Below, in pieces: positions 45,501 to 52,044 of a DNA stretch of 64,000 bases. The DNA is from Parachlamydia acanthamoebae (GTDB taxonomy: Bacteria > Chlamydiota > Chlamydiia > Chlamydiales > Parachlamydiaceae). The DNA is taken from positions 124,001 through 188,000 of the forward strand of contig NZ_BAWW01000002.1 of NCBI RefSeq assembly GCF_000875975.1. Direction: 5' to 3'. Numbering within the stretch: position 1 is the first letter of the stretch; every line of letters begins with the position of its first letter. A program made the translations under genes and the position numbers. The notes below the pieces were generated by a model that saw only the letters and a list, made by a program, of their open reading frames with translations, was not told where the DNA came from and made no database searches.

Positions 45501-45674
45501 TATCCCGAAGATGAGTTTAGAGAGCTTATCGTTTGGCTTTCTGAACAAGACCCTTTTGAAATGGAGAATTATTTCAAAAATCAGATCTTGAAGTCGCGTC
45601 CCGAAGATTTACAAAATTATCCTTACAGTCCATTACGAAAGCTATTTAAAGAATTACAGAAAAAAGCAGGCTAA
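36522..45674 (+). CDS. Giant protein 2 with SF2-like ATPase core, paralogue of giant protein 1
   Basis: 3,050 residues from the ATG at 36522, with GGGAG six bases upstream; the frame runs open to 36450 without such a site. It is collinear with giant protein 1 over its full length, from RSLPSQQVWRHETVMGRIVN near the N-terminus to the end. The core holds QAVTGAGKTT (K2061), ILDEFDKALN (D2207), TAGASATLGSLHALP, FFDESRARGADF and VGRLRRADQRA (from about 2668). The acidic repeat (EIETETEIETETEVEIEIE) is kept but differs in detail. The ATPase core is more conserved between the two than the N-terminal half. No signal peptide. It stands alone, with no ankyrin or phosphatase genes behind it, and converges on radC. 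Confidence 0.85.
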   Translation: MIRTDNGQPERWIEATRDAFGVPHAKVVSEEATQTSDKPIIGRSPKTEPISTLPKRSLPSQQVWRHETVMGRIVNFFEQSVFILRKLWPKRSPKVDQRLMAAIHADRISAAYPGLQVAPLSQILKYMIPFLKAQKGEMAPPKGLIKSLQKCAKWSSELEKIGTFSNPGKRAELLNVFCKNLSQTIKDLPSGISCILPGGWGQGLQIHPALYEITKNPSGSYKIRILSRDLSVNPHATLASAGKLKIYPETTFDDLTAEEISNLDWLNALLSLQLPLASGIGREVKPNTVSPDFNSLSQLFLPFADRIDQSPKPIENYQSFLKNPLQTKNVWMLVDMIGMGGKVSLPAKERRKLQIKVNTLFEFFEVVKKDLSNNLTNQLLLKEGVQNVSRLTSLMFAEGQLSEAEIAVLNRECAAIERTIAKAKNEKVRTSKKNPFLQKSRITPFVFHKKELNVKPFNSKWITSLKTSSSTMPETQIRIDIPEEILQKSISKEKNEYAYKLNIDSIPKVLSGLCKECEELNSKNEDYDLQNRILDFVYAIELPKITKPQKTEHLYDYQGGSINWDEMSPELRQTCCVELGKISKFLVESALKTETVNPEKLMTVIKVGILQEYLVRLDSDRTRINDSVVITFWPQVLSEYLRNFSARLRSYSIREDQLRNEIIDQYGYTTYISSFSSNARPSQKILTIESRDYPYQRSRKSQDQKDTVRYQRPLQLFANKVGIPLQVLALDQQMELFQRIFQVKMLGVEFIANEASEVAHSARNKKYQYAPVRAAAQYGQFPDKRGRSLKTEEAIRDNPEKIFADLLKRLDFPFPREAKNLPSLSKPDLADLLVAVGKNGIIETMGLLKQKPYLLEIPDVRALLEHVIFGGYHDEYDYEKNTLHNHLKDNEKLARLLADWIKEQFKLFSNRGKIPETLFMIYLAQSLENLSPDLIQNHRIDFEFPDYTPLIKEWAYASLDHKNPEFEYRHILWTHLLLMYENLDQLSTEQIVEFLEGNAILNSTSAEIYELDPLQQIRVRTLREKWKNPIKLFLEKAESKPVLEKVLDSICLLTNSPPPGKEWVGSFPLYMAGDYQIDLLKGTLNNKKEGWSTQSMPLEIKENPVVGQALAKMSIVGFSSKHTQRDAADFYHLDDPQNRAVVVVASSQKDVCVYREITSREKKYWLRYVPKESLFALSSSSDKGEELAEVGLKSILKAIKQYKKAKSESKLSEFLDQPNYSFWVDSRKPSHFFVMDDKGNALYWISLKQGKSKQIIDHVIDLRVENEQKEAKVGSLTDSMHPVWQQLKSLDSPSNILVWKTKSKIQKVELTRYGLDFIERDGKVVCASSPLNGWILEVTPSESTLKKGLPHALLLTHPKIASQHRLIVPQLTIEPNILEFSYRLFFNAIKSTLKGHFLSLDKKDPVRSDWKLSAQEGKQDYWIFDIDPISLNLKEISEQSIEPYTYLARVAHLLNQPERSLEFLLSLTINPKKWVQGDVNALQKFITDDSIKTPDNIALKLQAALIGKKLAPRAHKHAFTRAMAELYKEYLQYGGKISGLQRISAEHELLCLRALEEYDEQFYLANAPMLLQRKEARKMKPLKAERAYFQDSKIETKISKFSNDLLRELRERQEDSTYKFLSKDASQLGTQFIEIYKTILDKDVTSQNFRRLELTLRSLPDLKDPRAGAHVRRPEFYQTLQKYLIKVLDIRKTGDSIPFPKVPDLYLKASRFYEEEKGQYEETVENLQTFLSELENLVENFEQEHPGSDENVKVSAIEYDVMQLKREFDECLAKAKSKNPDLIYDELSLDDLEQALSIKKPLMSLVSLDPSVGHSIYSKEQLQEFFIENTVIPPIPVLDLSSLKQASNAALSAAAMELENEMRLAKERIQAQTPMMFIKGEDSRATLEKNLWEKRAQWDAKQKAARTLILTLVQEKSVPVYLLKQKAKAVINIDLELLLKHFLQNDLESLTESLPEGIEFDKLKNALGDYLLIITDLQRIDAALDEIKQLSDKKEGSSPMAEASLYELLTAERQYNPQESPQLLLFEYMSNLLLREGQLKMVQDFIQNPDSVRQAVTGAGKTTVILVLSALMLANGTNLVTVNFPKQLFEENLHDLKNKLGKICQRSIYPLQFNMSTPIQIPDNHSPLGQISLFKEMYEDLLHTIMKKGVVISTIESQQALEQKWIRLIDQQSRQSPKEISPIEKEHLIYLTKIRALMQKHQSTILDEFDKALNQREERHLKVGVAQPIPPFIWQTSLELYDLLLADPELGLQRNLQGESLTEVQRDKVIKRVAAQMAEKIANERGIQNESKEAFIDALKDYFLGESEDFLAEVQHWLPQEKDKIALLKDQFCTYLPLTLSKTCQVRYIRSKDGEHTVPCLASDIPRESSEFEQILERVNYTIQDHYQTGEREEFIHRWIFSKKNTAEAAVMNGFYESMDETPEAKVFESFFPGKKLSATLPSQILDLIREVNADPLRIRRFLELCLAKLEVSTGKISCDGHNLVAMSKHTAGASATLGSLHALPSSMQIEGAEDKGATGKMVTAMLLKSGACDGSIPKMLRYNPEHPETLISEVVKTDSDIQVVIDGAGVAALHGMPFGVPSQQLLDGQPSSSRIQGVLLGGAGNRQQVHTRKGILAPEAAGLKPSELGGFFDESRARGADFKMAPGARALITANSKQLFEEVLQTVGRLRRADQRACYIVPKEDPVQDVSDLIKKSLQNSVEREADDLFRAKKHELRDIVRSEMIADLLARAENIGLEAMLGRYREDFVEHQILVTEKKGDLSIPGSYFAMNAMINRMDKDPETELKTLQDGYLEMVNELELSKARERLSKLSYPPELLLRLPIKVFGGSSPLLDQEVEIETETEIETETEVEIEIESQASREYYSWINYPDKHALNKFHKAFDRNISFSENFFPYNRNELSKQRQLFDRLQNPVHYIRVKINWKDKLQLVILDTLDFFKEFSKPDKSQSIYDLRLKKFVSGPLLTNSDSIQPRFNRFLAQIRFFNGEHDHYPEDEFRELIVWLSEQDPFEMENYFKNQILKSRPEDLQNYPYSPLRKLFKELQKKAG

Positions 45675-45695
45675 GATCGAAAGATTTTTTATTCA

Positions 45696-45714
45696 GACCA
45701 CTATTTCAGTGATC
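45696..45714. terminator. Bidirectional terminator between giant gene 2 and radC
   Basis: GACCACT pairs with AGTGATC around a 5-base loop, with one G-U pair. A- and T-rich flanks on both sides would serve each of the convergent genes. Confidence 0.6.
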
Positions 45715-45723
45715 TTTCAGTAA

Positions 45724-46440
45724 TTAAGTTTTAGGGAAGCGGGAGAAGTCAAATCCTTCTTCACGCAGCGAAACGTACCTGTCCCTCCCAATAATGATGT
45801 GGTCGTTTACACAAATTCCCACAAGCCGACCAACTGCAACAAGGGTTTTTGTCACATCAAGGTCTTCTTTTGAAGGGGTGGGATCGCCACTTGGATGATT
45901 ATGAACCAATATCAGACTCGCTGCGCGATGCCGAATGGCTGGATAAAAAACTTCACGCGGATGCACAACGGTAGCTGTTAGTGTTCCCAGCGCAACAGTT
46001 GGGGAACAGATGACATAGCCTTTGACATCTTGTAAGATTGTCAAAAAATGCTCTTGCATAGCCTTTTCCAGATCATCTTTCACTAAATGGTAGGCATGTA
46101 GAGGCGTTCGAATTTGAAATTTGGCAGAAACTTGGGTTCTAGATAAACGTTTTCCTAAATTTAATGCTGCTTTTAGTTGAATGGCTTTGGCTGTGCCCAA
46201 ACCTTTGATTTGGCACAGTTCCTCAATGGTTGCGTCAGCTAAATTTTGCAAGGAGCCAAAACGGCTCATAATCTCTTGAGATAGTTGCAAAATGGGCATG
46301 CCTTTCATTCCACTTCCTAGTAGGACAGCAATGAGTTCAACCGAGGAAAGCACATCAGCTCCATGCTGTAAAAGTCTTTCTCTTGGTCTTTCAGCGGCAG
46401 GAAGGCTTAAAACAGAATAAAAAGCCTGCGTTTCATTCAT
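45724..46440 (-). CDS. radC: RadC-family JAB/MPN metalloprotease-like protein
   Basis: 238 residues, a standard length. The N-terminus has the RadC start (RPRERLLQHGADVLSSVELIA) and a helix-hairpin-helix, LCQIKGLGTAKAIQLKAAL. The JAMM motif is at the C-terminus: SLILVHNHPSGDPTPSKED. The family was named for repair, but its biochemical role is unsettled. Its start overlaps the end of hflX by four bases, forming an operon. The 3' end has a decayed duplicate upstream of giant gene 2. Confidence 0.93.
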   Translation of the reverse strand: MNETQAFYSVLSLPAAERPRERLLQHGADVLSSVELIAVLLGSGMKGMPILQLSQEIMSRFGSLQNLADATIEELCQIKGLGTAKAIQLKAALNLGKRLSRTQVSAKFQIRTPLHAYHLVKDDLEKAMQEHFLTILQDVKGYVICSPTVALGTLTATVVHPREVFYPAIRHRAASLILVHNHPSGDPTPSKEDLDVTKTLVAVGRLVGICVNDHIIIGRDRYVSLREEGFDFSRFPKT

Positions 46441-47747
46441 GAAATCACATAATTTTTTAATTTATTGGCTAGAGCTACAGGAAGATCTACCTCAATGAGC
46501 ACATCGTTTTCTTCGTAATCTTGACTAATCACATTGCCGCTTCGACGAATTTCGCTCACAAGGGCATACTCACTTTGTGGAATACGTAGATTTAAAGTTT
46601 TTCTTTGCTGGCTGAGTTCACGCAGCATCATCTCTTCCAGCTCTTCAAATCCCCGCCGATGCAAAGCCGAAATAGGGACGGTGCGTGGATATTCTAGCCT
46701 TAAGCGTGTGGTCAACTCATTTTGCTCTGCTTGGTCAATTTTATTTAAAACGGTGATAATGGGTTTATCTCCAACGCCTAGCTCTTTCAACACTTGGATT
46801 GTCGTTCTGGCTTGTTCAAGAGCCATGGGATGTGTCGCATCAATCACATGCAACAAGATATCTGCTTGAATGGCCTCTTCAAGTGTGCTTTTAAATGCGG
46901 CGACTAGAAGGTGTGGGAGCTTGCGAATAAAGCCTACAGTGTCAGTGACTAAGACTTCTTGTCCCGTTGACAAAGGAAATTTTCGAGTTGTTGTGTCTAA
47001 TGTGGCAAAAAGTTTATCCTCTACAAATACATCAGCATCAGTTAGGGCATTTAGCAGTGTGGATTTACCAGCATTCGTATAGCCGACTAAGGCAAAGACT
47101 GGGATTGCAGAACGGGTTCTCGCCACACGTTGAATTTCACGATGCTCTTTAACTTCTTGGATTTCACTTTGCAATTGCTCTAAACGCTTTTTGATTAAGC
47201 GTCTATCGATTTCAATTTGCTTTTCTCCTTCTCCTTTCAGATAGGCTCCTCCACCAGCTCCTCCCGATCCGTGCTGGCGAGATAGGTGAGACCATAGACG
47301 TTTTAGTCTTGGCGCTTGATACTTAACGCGGGCGTATTCAATTTGTAGACGTGCTTCCTTGGTTTTGGCACGTTGCGCAAAGACTTCTAAAATCACTTCA
47401 GTTCGATCCATAACGGTTAACTGAAAGGCTTTTTCGAGATTGCGTTGTTGGCTGGGTGAGATTTCATCGTCAAAAATGATAAGATCAGCAGCGCATTCTT
47501 TACTGAGCGTGATTAATTCCTCAAGCTTACCTTGAGTAACGAAAGTCGCCGCATCAACCTTACGAATTAGACAGGGGACTTTTGCCACGATTTCGACCCC
47601 ATATGTTTCAGCAAGTAGTTCTAGTTCGTCTAGATGTTCTTCGCAAATTGCGCGCTGATCATTTCCATTGAATGCAGAAACAAGCAAAGCTTTTCTTTTC
47701 TCTTGCGCATTCTCTTCTTCACTTGATATTTTAGTCCCCTTTTGCAC
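46437..47747 (-). CDS. hflX: GTPase HflX
   Basis: 436 residues. The N-terminal HflX domain ends with the Gly-rich linker HLSRQHGSGGAGGGAYLKGE. The G domain shows ALVGYTNAGKSTLLNAL (G1), DTTTRKF (G2), VTDTVGFIRKLP (G3) and TVLNKIDQ (G4). HflX binds the 50S ribosome and splits stalled or stressed 70S ribosomes. The start is a GTG with GGGAGG six bases upstream. It is followed by radC with a 4-base overlap. The nearby MBL-fold hydrolase gene, beyond one inserted gene, recalls the hflX-phnP neighbourhood that I remember from Chlamydia. Confidence 0.95.
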   Translation of the reverse strand: MQKGTKISSEEENAQEKRKALLVSAFNGNDQRAICEEHLDELELLAETYGVEIVAKVPCLIRKVDAATFVTQGKLEELITLSKECAADLIIFDDEISPSQQRNLEKAFQLTVMDRTEVILEVFAQRAKTKEARLQIEYARVKYQAPRLKRLWSHLSRQHGSGGAGGGAYLKGEGEKQIEIDRRLIKKRLEQLQSEIQEVKEHREIQRVARTRSAIPVFALVGYTNAGKSTLLNALTDADVFVEDKLFATLDTTTRKFPLSTGQEVLVTDTVGFIRKLPHLLVAAFKSTLEEAIQADILLHVIDATHPMALEQARTTIQVLKELGVGDKPIITVLNKIDQAEQNELTTRLRLEYPRTVPISALHRRGFEELEEMMLRELSQQRKTLNLRIPQSEYALVSEIRRSGNVISQDYEENDVLIEVDLPVALANKLKNYVIS

Positions 47748-47814
47748 TTTTTTCCTCCCGGATAGCAGAAAAGAAGTTTAAACATTTTCTCATATTTTTT
47801 CTAGTAGGTGCTTT

Positions 47815-48585
47815 ATGGAAGTTGCAAATCTCTCACTTTTTAATTGGGGTGGCATGGAAGAAATTCTTCTCCCCTTAGAACAACTGGATGATGAAAGTCT
47901 AAATGCTGTTGCCAAAACTTCTTGGGCTGGATATCAATGTGTTTCACTCATTCGGAAAAAACGAGTGAAAGATTTGAGTCAATTTGATGTGCCCAATCAA
48001 CCCCAAGATCCCTATTCAACATGTATTTCAGAAAGGATTTATAGCTTAAAAGCAAAGATTGAAAGTTCAGATTATGTTTCTTATCAAATGGTTTCGACAA
48101 TCAATAAATTGACTCAAGCGATACATCTAAAAAATGCCTATTGTTCAAGTTGTCCTGGAAAAAATCCAAGTTGTAGCCTTGACCAATTTGTCAGAATTTT
48201 GCGTGCCATGAATGTTTACGATGAGTTAACGGACGAGCAATTTTTTCGAAGAGCCTATCATCTAGGAACACATAACTTGGCACTATTTATACCGACAGCC
48301 GTTAAAGCAACAGGAGAACTTTTAATAATCAATTATGTCCAAAGTTTTTATGAAAAAAATAATCGCCAATTTAACTCTGTCACTCTAACTAGCGAGCTTT
48401 TTAATAGCTATACGCTTTCAGAAATATTTAATGCAGTTTTCATGCCGGAGCGCAGTAAAAAATTACAAAGTCTTTCTCACGCAGGTATTGGGGTATATGT
48501 TTCGATGAAAGATGTCCAAGAATACATGAAAATGCGGGTTGTTTATGCAAATTCGGGTAAAAAATCGAATGCGAGGCCATCATAA
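47815..48585 (+). CDS. Hypothetical protein, 256 residues
   Basis: No family is recognised with confidence. The N-terminus (ILLPLEQLDDESLNAVAKTS and the following W) loosely resembles an F-box-like helical motif, which is common in Parachlamydiaceae effectors, but the match is weak. CSSCPGKNPSC at about residue 103 is a tight Cys cluster that could bind metal. No signal peptide. It is divergent from hflX and its last 43 bases overlap the end of the convergent hydrolase gene. Confidence 0.65.
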   Translation: MEVANLSLFNWGGMEEILLPLEQLDDESLNAVAKTSWAGYQCVSLIRKKRVKDLSQFDVPNQPQDPYSTCISERIYSLKAKIESSDYVSYQMVSTINKLTQAIHLKNAYCSSCPGKNPSCSLDQFVRILRAMNVYDELTDEQFFRRAYHLGTHNLALFIPTAVKATGELLIINYVQSFYEKNNRQFNSVTLTSELFNSYTLSEIFNAVFMPERSKKLQSLSHAGIGVYVSMKDVQEYMKMRVVYANSGKKSNARPS

Positions 48586-49337
48586 GCCAGGCGGACGTGC
48601 TCTGGAAGATAGGCATTTGTTTTTTCGTGATCAAGCTCATGCGCAATATGCGTAAACCATACCTGTTTTGCTTGTGTTTTCTCAGCAAAAGCGAGAGCTT
48701 CGTCCACAGTTAAATGTAAAGGGGAAGGAGTAAAGCGCAAGGCACTAATAATTAAAATTTCCGTGCCAGACAAGTCTTCAAAAATGGATTCAGGATAATG
48801 TCGAATATCTGAAACAAAGGCTAGATTTCCGCATTTAAAACCATTGACAGCCATACCACCCTGCTCATAGGTGAAATAGCGAAGCTTGGCAGACAGAAAA
48901 TTCACTTTGCCTCTTTCATTTTCTAACAAGTGGATATGCATCTTTGTGGTGAGCTTGTAGTGTTCTTGCGGTTGAAAGATGTAGGCGTAGCGATACTTAA
49001 GTTCATCATATGTTGCTTTTGACATCAGGCATTCTAAAGCTTTGTGGGTATGCATGTAATAAACGCGTAAGTCATCAATTCCCGCACTATGATCATGGTG
49101 GGCGTGAGTAAAAATCACCCCATCTAAGCGGTCAATTCGATTGATAAGCGCTTGATTGCGATGATCAGGTCCTGCATCTATCAAGATTTTTTCAGTTCCA
49201 AGTTGAATTAATCCGGAAGGACGCATCCGCTTATTAAATGGAGAAGGAGAGGAACAGACTGCGCAATGGCAACCGATGACAGGGACTCCCATGGATCCGC
49301 CTGTTCCTAAAAAAGTAAATTGACCTGTAGTTTTCAT
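48543..49337 (-). CDS. MBL-fold metal-dependent hydrolase (PhnP-like)
   Basis: 264 residues. It begins with TFLGTGGSMGVPVIGCHCAVC, the start typical of the PhnP/RNase Z-like branch, with a Cys pair. The metal site is FTHAHHDHSAGIDDLR, with further ligands in LAFVSDIRHYP and the C-terminal VWFTHIAHELDH. The family cleaves cyclic phosphodiesters such as ribosyl cyclic phosphates. Without other phn genes the substrate is unknown, and a nucleic-acid or nucleotide turnover role is plausible. The start overlaps the end of the upstream membrane-protein gene by four bases. Its 3' end overlaps a convergent gene by 43 bases. Confidence 0.9.
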   Translation of the reverse strand: MKTTGQFTFLGTGGSMGVPVIGCHCAVCSSPSPFNKRMRPSGLIQLGTEKILIDAGPDHRNQALINRIDRLDGVIFTHAHHDHSAGIDDLRVYYMHTHKALECLMSKATYDELKYRYAYIFQPQEHYKLTTKMHIHLLENERGKVNFLSAKLRYFTYEQGGMAVNGFKCGNLAFVSDIRHYPESIFEDLSGTEILIISALRFTPSPLHLTVDEALAFAEKTQAKQVWFTHIAHELDHEKTNAYLPEHVRLAYDGLAFDFLPEFA

Positions 49338-49915
49338 GGCGATTCATTAAGTATTTTTTGCACAATTGCATAAATGTGCGGATGATAAAAATAAGCTTGT
49401 TGAGAATTTAAGGTTTGCTCTCTTAATTGAACACGAAAAAAATCTCCTTTAGCCGAAAAATCGACTTCTTGAAATATGCTCTTAAGAGGAGAGGCTTGAT
49501 TTGAGGACCGTTCTTCGACAAAAAGAGTGAGCTTTATTGGTTGGGGGTGTAAAAAGGCGTCAATCATGTCGTCGGAAGGTGTTTCTATACTTTTATCAGA
49601 CGCAATGTAAGCATAAAGATCCGCATATTTTGCCGACGAAATTTCTTTTGTGATCCACTGGTGTTTCTCTGAATCGAAGTAAGAATATTCGATTCGTTTG
49701 AAAGATAATGCAGGTGCTTTTTTATTGCGATTTTCTGCGAGGGGATAGTTAAGAGTTTGGATAACATCTGGAGAAATGAGAATGTGATTTAGGAGGTATT
49801 GATTTTCAGATTGTGACGTATACATCATGTAACCCAGCGCTAATACAGCGCATCCGATAGCCGATGTCATCACAATCAAAAGATTTGAAATGTCTTTTTT
49901 TTGATTCGAATCCAT
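49334..49915 (-). CDS. Single-pass membrane protein, 193 residues
   Basis: One N-terminal membrane segment, LLIVMTSAIGCAVLALGYMM, at about residues 12-31, then a domain of mixed strands and helices that would face the periplasm. No lipobox is seen. AAGGATG precedes the ATG. It overlaps the MBL hydrolase gene by four bases. I do not recognise the family; its place suggests a conserved chlamydial envelope protein of unknown role. Confidence 0.72.
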   Translation of the reverse strand: MDSNQKKDISNLLIVMTSAIGCAVLALGYMMYTSQSENQYLLNHILISPDVIQTLNYPLAENRNKKAPALSFKRIEYSYFDSEKHQWITKEISSAKYADLYAYIASDKSIETPSDDMIDAFLHPQPIKLTLFVEERSSNQASPLKSIFQEVDFSAKGDFFRVQLREQTLNSQQAYFYHPHIYAIVQKILNESP

Positions 49916-50142
49916 ATTTTTTACATCCTTGCCATGATTAGCCTTTATTTTTCTGATTTTTTTCTTTCCTGTCTATCTAAACTTTTTTTCTTAAAGCAAA
50001 TGGATTTTTTTTTCATAATTATGCTTTAAAAACATATTCTTAAAGCTCTTTGCAAATTTGAGAATATTGATGTTTAAACGAATAATTCTCTATATCTAAT
50101 CCTAATGTCATTACGAAATGACTTAATATAAAAGGAGCACTT

Positions 50143-50220
50143 GTGGAATGTCTACAAGCGTTTATAGCTGGATCGAATATTCGCAGTGGAGTTCTTGAAC
50201 AGATTCCTCAAAGTATTTAA
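50143..50220 (+). CDS. Possible 25-residue leader peptide
   Basis: A GTG-started ORF of 25 codons, with AAGGAG about seven bases upstream. It ends eight bases before a strong terminator-like hairpin. The peptide has no membrane segment and contains two Gln-Pro/Ile-Pro stretches and one Arg. A leader-plus-terminator before the regulated amino-acid operon would fit attenuation; it may also be a separate small RNA with a short ORF. Nothing else in 49916-50325 reads as a gene. Confidence 0.4.
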   Translation: MECLQAFIAGSNIRSGVLEQIPQSI

Positions 50221-50227
50221 ATTTAAA

Positions 50228-50264
50228 AAAAAGACATAGCTTTTAGGGAGTTGTGTCTTTTTTT
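50228..50264 (+). terminator. Rho-independent terminator/attenuator before the regulator gene
   Basis: GACATAGCT pairs with AGTTGTGTC (with wobble pairs) around a 7-base loop, flanked by an A-run and a run of seven T. It lies 62 bases before the ATG of the regulator and could end the 25-codon transcript or attenuate the operon. Confidence 0.75.
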
Positions 50265-50325
50265 ATTTAAAAATAGACAAAAAAATCTAATTTAGACATA
50301 AATGTATATTTACAGGAGGAATATC

Positions 50326-50919
50326 ATGAACTTAAAACAATTCTTTGCCATCGCACAAGCGATTGGATTACTTCTTCATCCACACGGAGAAGTGGTTATT
50401 CATGATTTAAAAACGGGGTGTATTGCTCACATTGTCAATAATCTTTCAAAAAGAAAAGTCGGGGATGAATCTTTGCTTGATGAAATAAAAAATCTTTCAG
50501 AAATTCCGGATGTTTTTCCCCTTTACTTTAAGACGAACTGGGATGGAAAAAGAATGCGTTGTGTGACGGCAACCCTTAGAGACCGGAAGGGCAATCCAAT
50601 AGGATTACTATGCATCAATGTGGACTTGTCAAAATGGGAAGACATGCAAAAATTTCTGCAGGGCTTTATGGAACAAATAGGGGAAATCACTAAGCCAGAG
50701 GCTCTTTTTAAAGATGATTGGCGTGAAAAGATTAATGAATATGTTTTTATTTATCTGCAGGAGCATGGTGAATCCTTGAAAACCCTCACAAAGGAAAAAA
50801 AGAAAAAATTGATTGAAGCTCTGCATATAGAAGGGGCTTTCCAAGCTAAAAATGCAGCTTCTTACATCGCAGATGTTTTAGAGATTTCAAGAGCCACCCT
50901 GTATAATTACTTGAGGTAA
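50326..50919 (+). CDS. YheO/DauR-like transcriptional regulator
   Basis: 197 residues from the ATG at 50326, which has a near-perfect AGGAGG upstream. The N-terminal PAS-like YheO domain shows HPHGEVVIHDL, FKTNWDGKRMRCVTATLRDR and PIGLLCINVDLS. The C-terminal helix-turn-helix is FQAKNAASYIADVLEISRAT followed by LYNYLR. Relatives such as DauR sense an amino acid and repress its catabolic genes. It is the first gene of an operon with an aminotransferase one base downstream, a PhzF-like protein and an ornithine cyclodeaminase-like protein, so it most likely controls them. Confidence 0.88.
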   Translation: MNLKQFFAIAQAIGLLLHPHGEVVIHDLKTGCIAHIVNNLSKRKVGDESLLDEIKNLSEIPDVFPLYFKTNWDGKRMRCVTATLRDRKGNPIGLLCINVDLSKWEDMQKFLQGFMEQIGEITKPEALFKDDWREKINEYVFIYLQEHGESLKTLTKEKKKKLIEALHIEGAFQAKNAASYIADVLEISRATLYNYLR

Positions 50920-50920
50920 T

Positions 50921-52042
50921 ATGCGTCTTCCTTTTTTTAAATTGGAAAATTTTTTCAATACGTGGGAATTTAAAGCTCCCTATTTGCTTTGCTCTTCTGA
51001 TAATGAAGCCTTAACGTTACAAGAACTTTTAAGCTTTTGCGATTGTGAATCAAAACATTTATGGGAAAATTTAAATCTAGGCTATACACACTCTACAGGT
51101 CATCCTTTGCTTAAGGAGGAGATTTCGCATCTCTATACAAGGGTTAAAAAAGGTGGCATCGGAACATTTGCCGGGGCAGGCGAAGCCCTTTTTGCTGCCA
51201 TACATGTTCTTTTACAACCAGGTGATCATGTCATTGCTCCGACTCCGTCTTATCAAACCTTTTATGATTTACCAAAAGCATTAGGAGCAGAGGTTTCCCT
51301 TTTTCCAATTAAGGACATACAGGGAGAGTGGGTGTTTGATGTGGATGACATCAAAAAACTCATCAGGCCAAACACGCGCTTAATCATCATTAACTTTCCG
51401 CATAATCCCACAAGTTTAACGATTGATAAAGAAACACTTGAGGCAATTGTGGCGTGTGCCCGAGCTGTGCAGGCTTATCTGCTTTCTGATGAAGTATACC
51501 GATTTTCTGAAAGATCTCCTCTTGCGATGCCTCCTGCTGCGGATTTATATGAGAAAGCTATCAGTATAGGCGTGATGTCAAAAACTTTTGGTTTAGCAGG
51601 CACGCGGATAGGATGGTTAGCAACGCAAGATCAATCATTGTTAGCAAGATGCATGGAATTCAAGTGTTATACATCGCTTTGTAACAGTGGACCTAGTGAA
51701 ATTCTATCGGTTATTGCCTTACGCGCAAAAGATAGCATTATTCAGCGTAACATGCAGATTATCGAAGAAAATCTCAGTCTTCTGGACACATTTTTTCAAA
51801 ACTATTCAGATATTTTTCGATGGAAATGACCTGTGGCAGGCTCAACCGCCTTTCCAGAACTTTTAAAGCCGATTAAAATAGAAAATTTTGTAGAAGATCT
51901 TATCCATGAAGCTGGCGTTTTATTGTTGCCTGGATCCGTTTATGAGTATCCAGGAAATCATTTTCGCTTGGGTTTTGGCAGAAAAAATATGCCTGAAGCA
52001 TTAAATCGATTAGAAGAATACATTCAAAGTAACTTGAGATAG
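50921..52042 (+). pseudogene. PLP aminotransferase class I/II interrupted by an in-frame TGA
   Basis: The reading frame is continuous over 374 codons except for one TGA at 51827-51829. Before it are the usual fold type I marks: YTHSTGHPLLKEEI, NFPHNPTS, LLSDEVYRFS and the PLP lysine in VMSKTFGLAGTRIGW. After it, in the same frame, PVAGSTAFPELL and the substrate-carboxylate Arg in NHFRLGFGR complete the protein. Homologues usually read W-x-x-P-x-(A/G)-G-S at the break, so a sense codon such as CGA seems to have become TGA. The 302-residue product would lack the conserved Arg and probably be inactive, unless the TGA is read through or is a sequence error. The downstream genes remain intact and closely spaced. 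Confidence 0.8.
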
Positions 52043-52044
52043 CC

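Noticed and set aside
17919-45674. Giant gene 2 as an assembly duplicate of giant gene 1
   Set aside because: The two differ at many positions throughout, have different flanks and different acidic repeats. They are true diverged paralogues.
47815-48585. Annotation as an F-box protein
   Set aside because: The N-terminal resemblance is too weak to name the domain; kept as hypothetical.
51827-51829. TGA as a selenocysteine codon
   Set aside because: No stem-loop resembling a bacterial SECIS is seen just after the TGA, and aminotransferases of this family have no Cys or Sec there.
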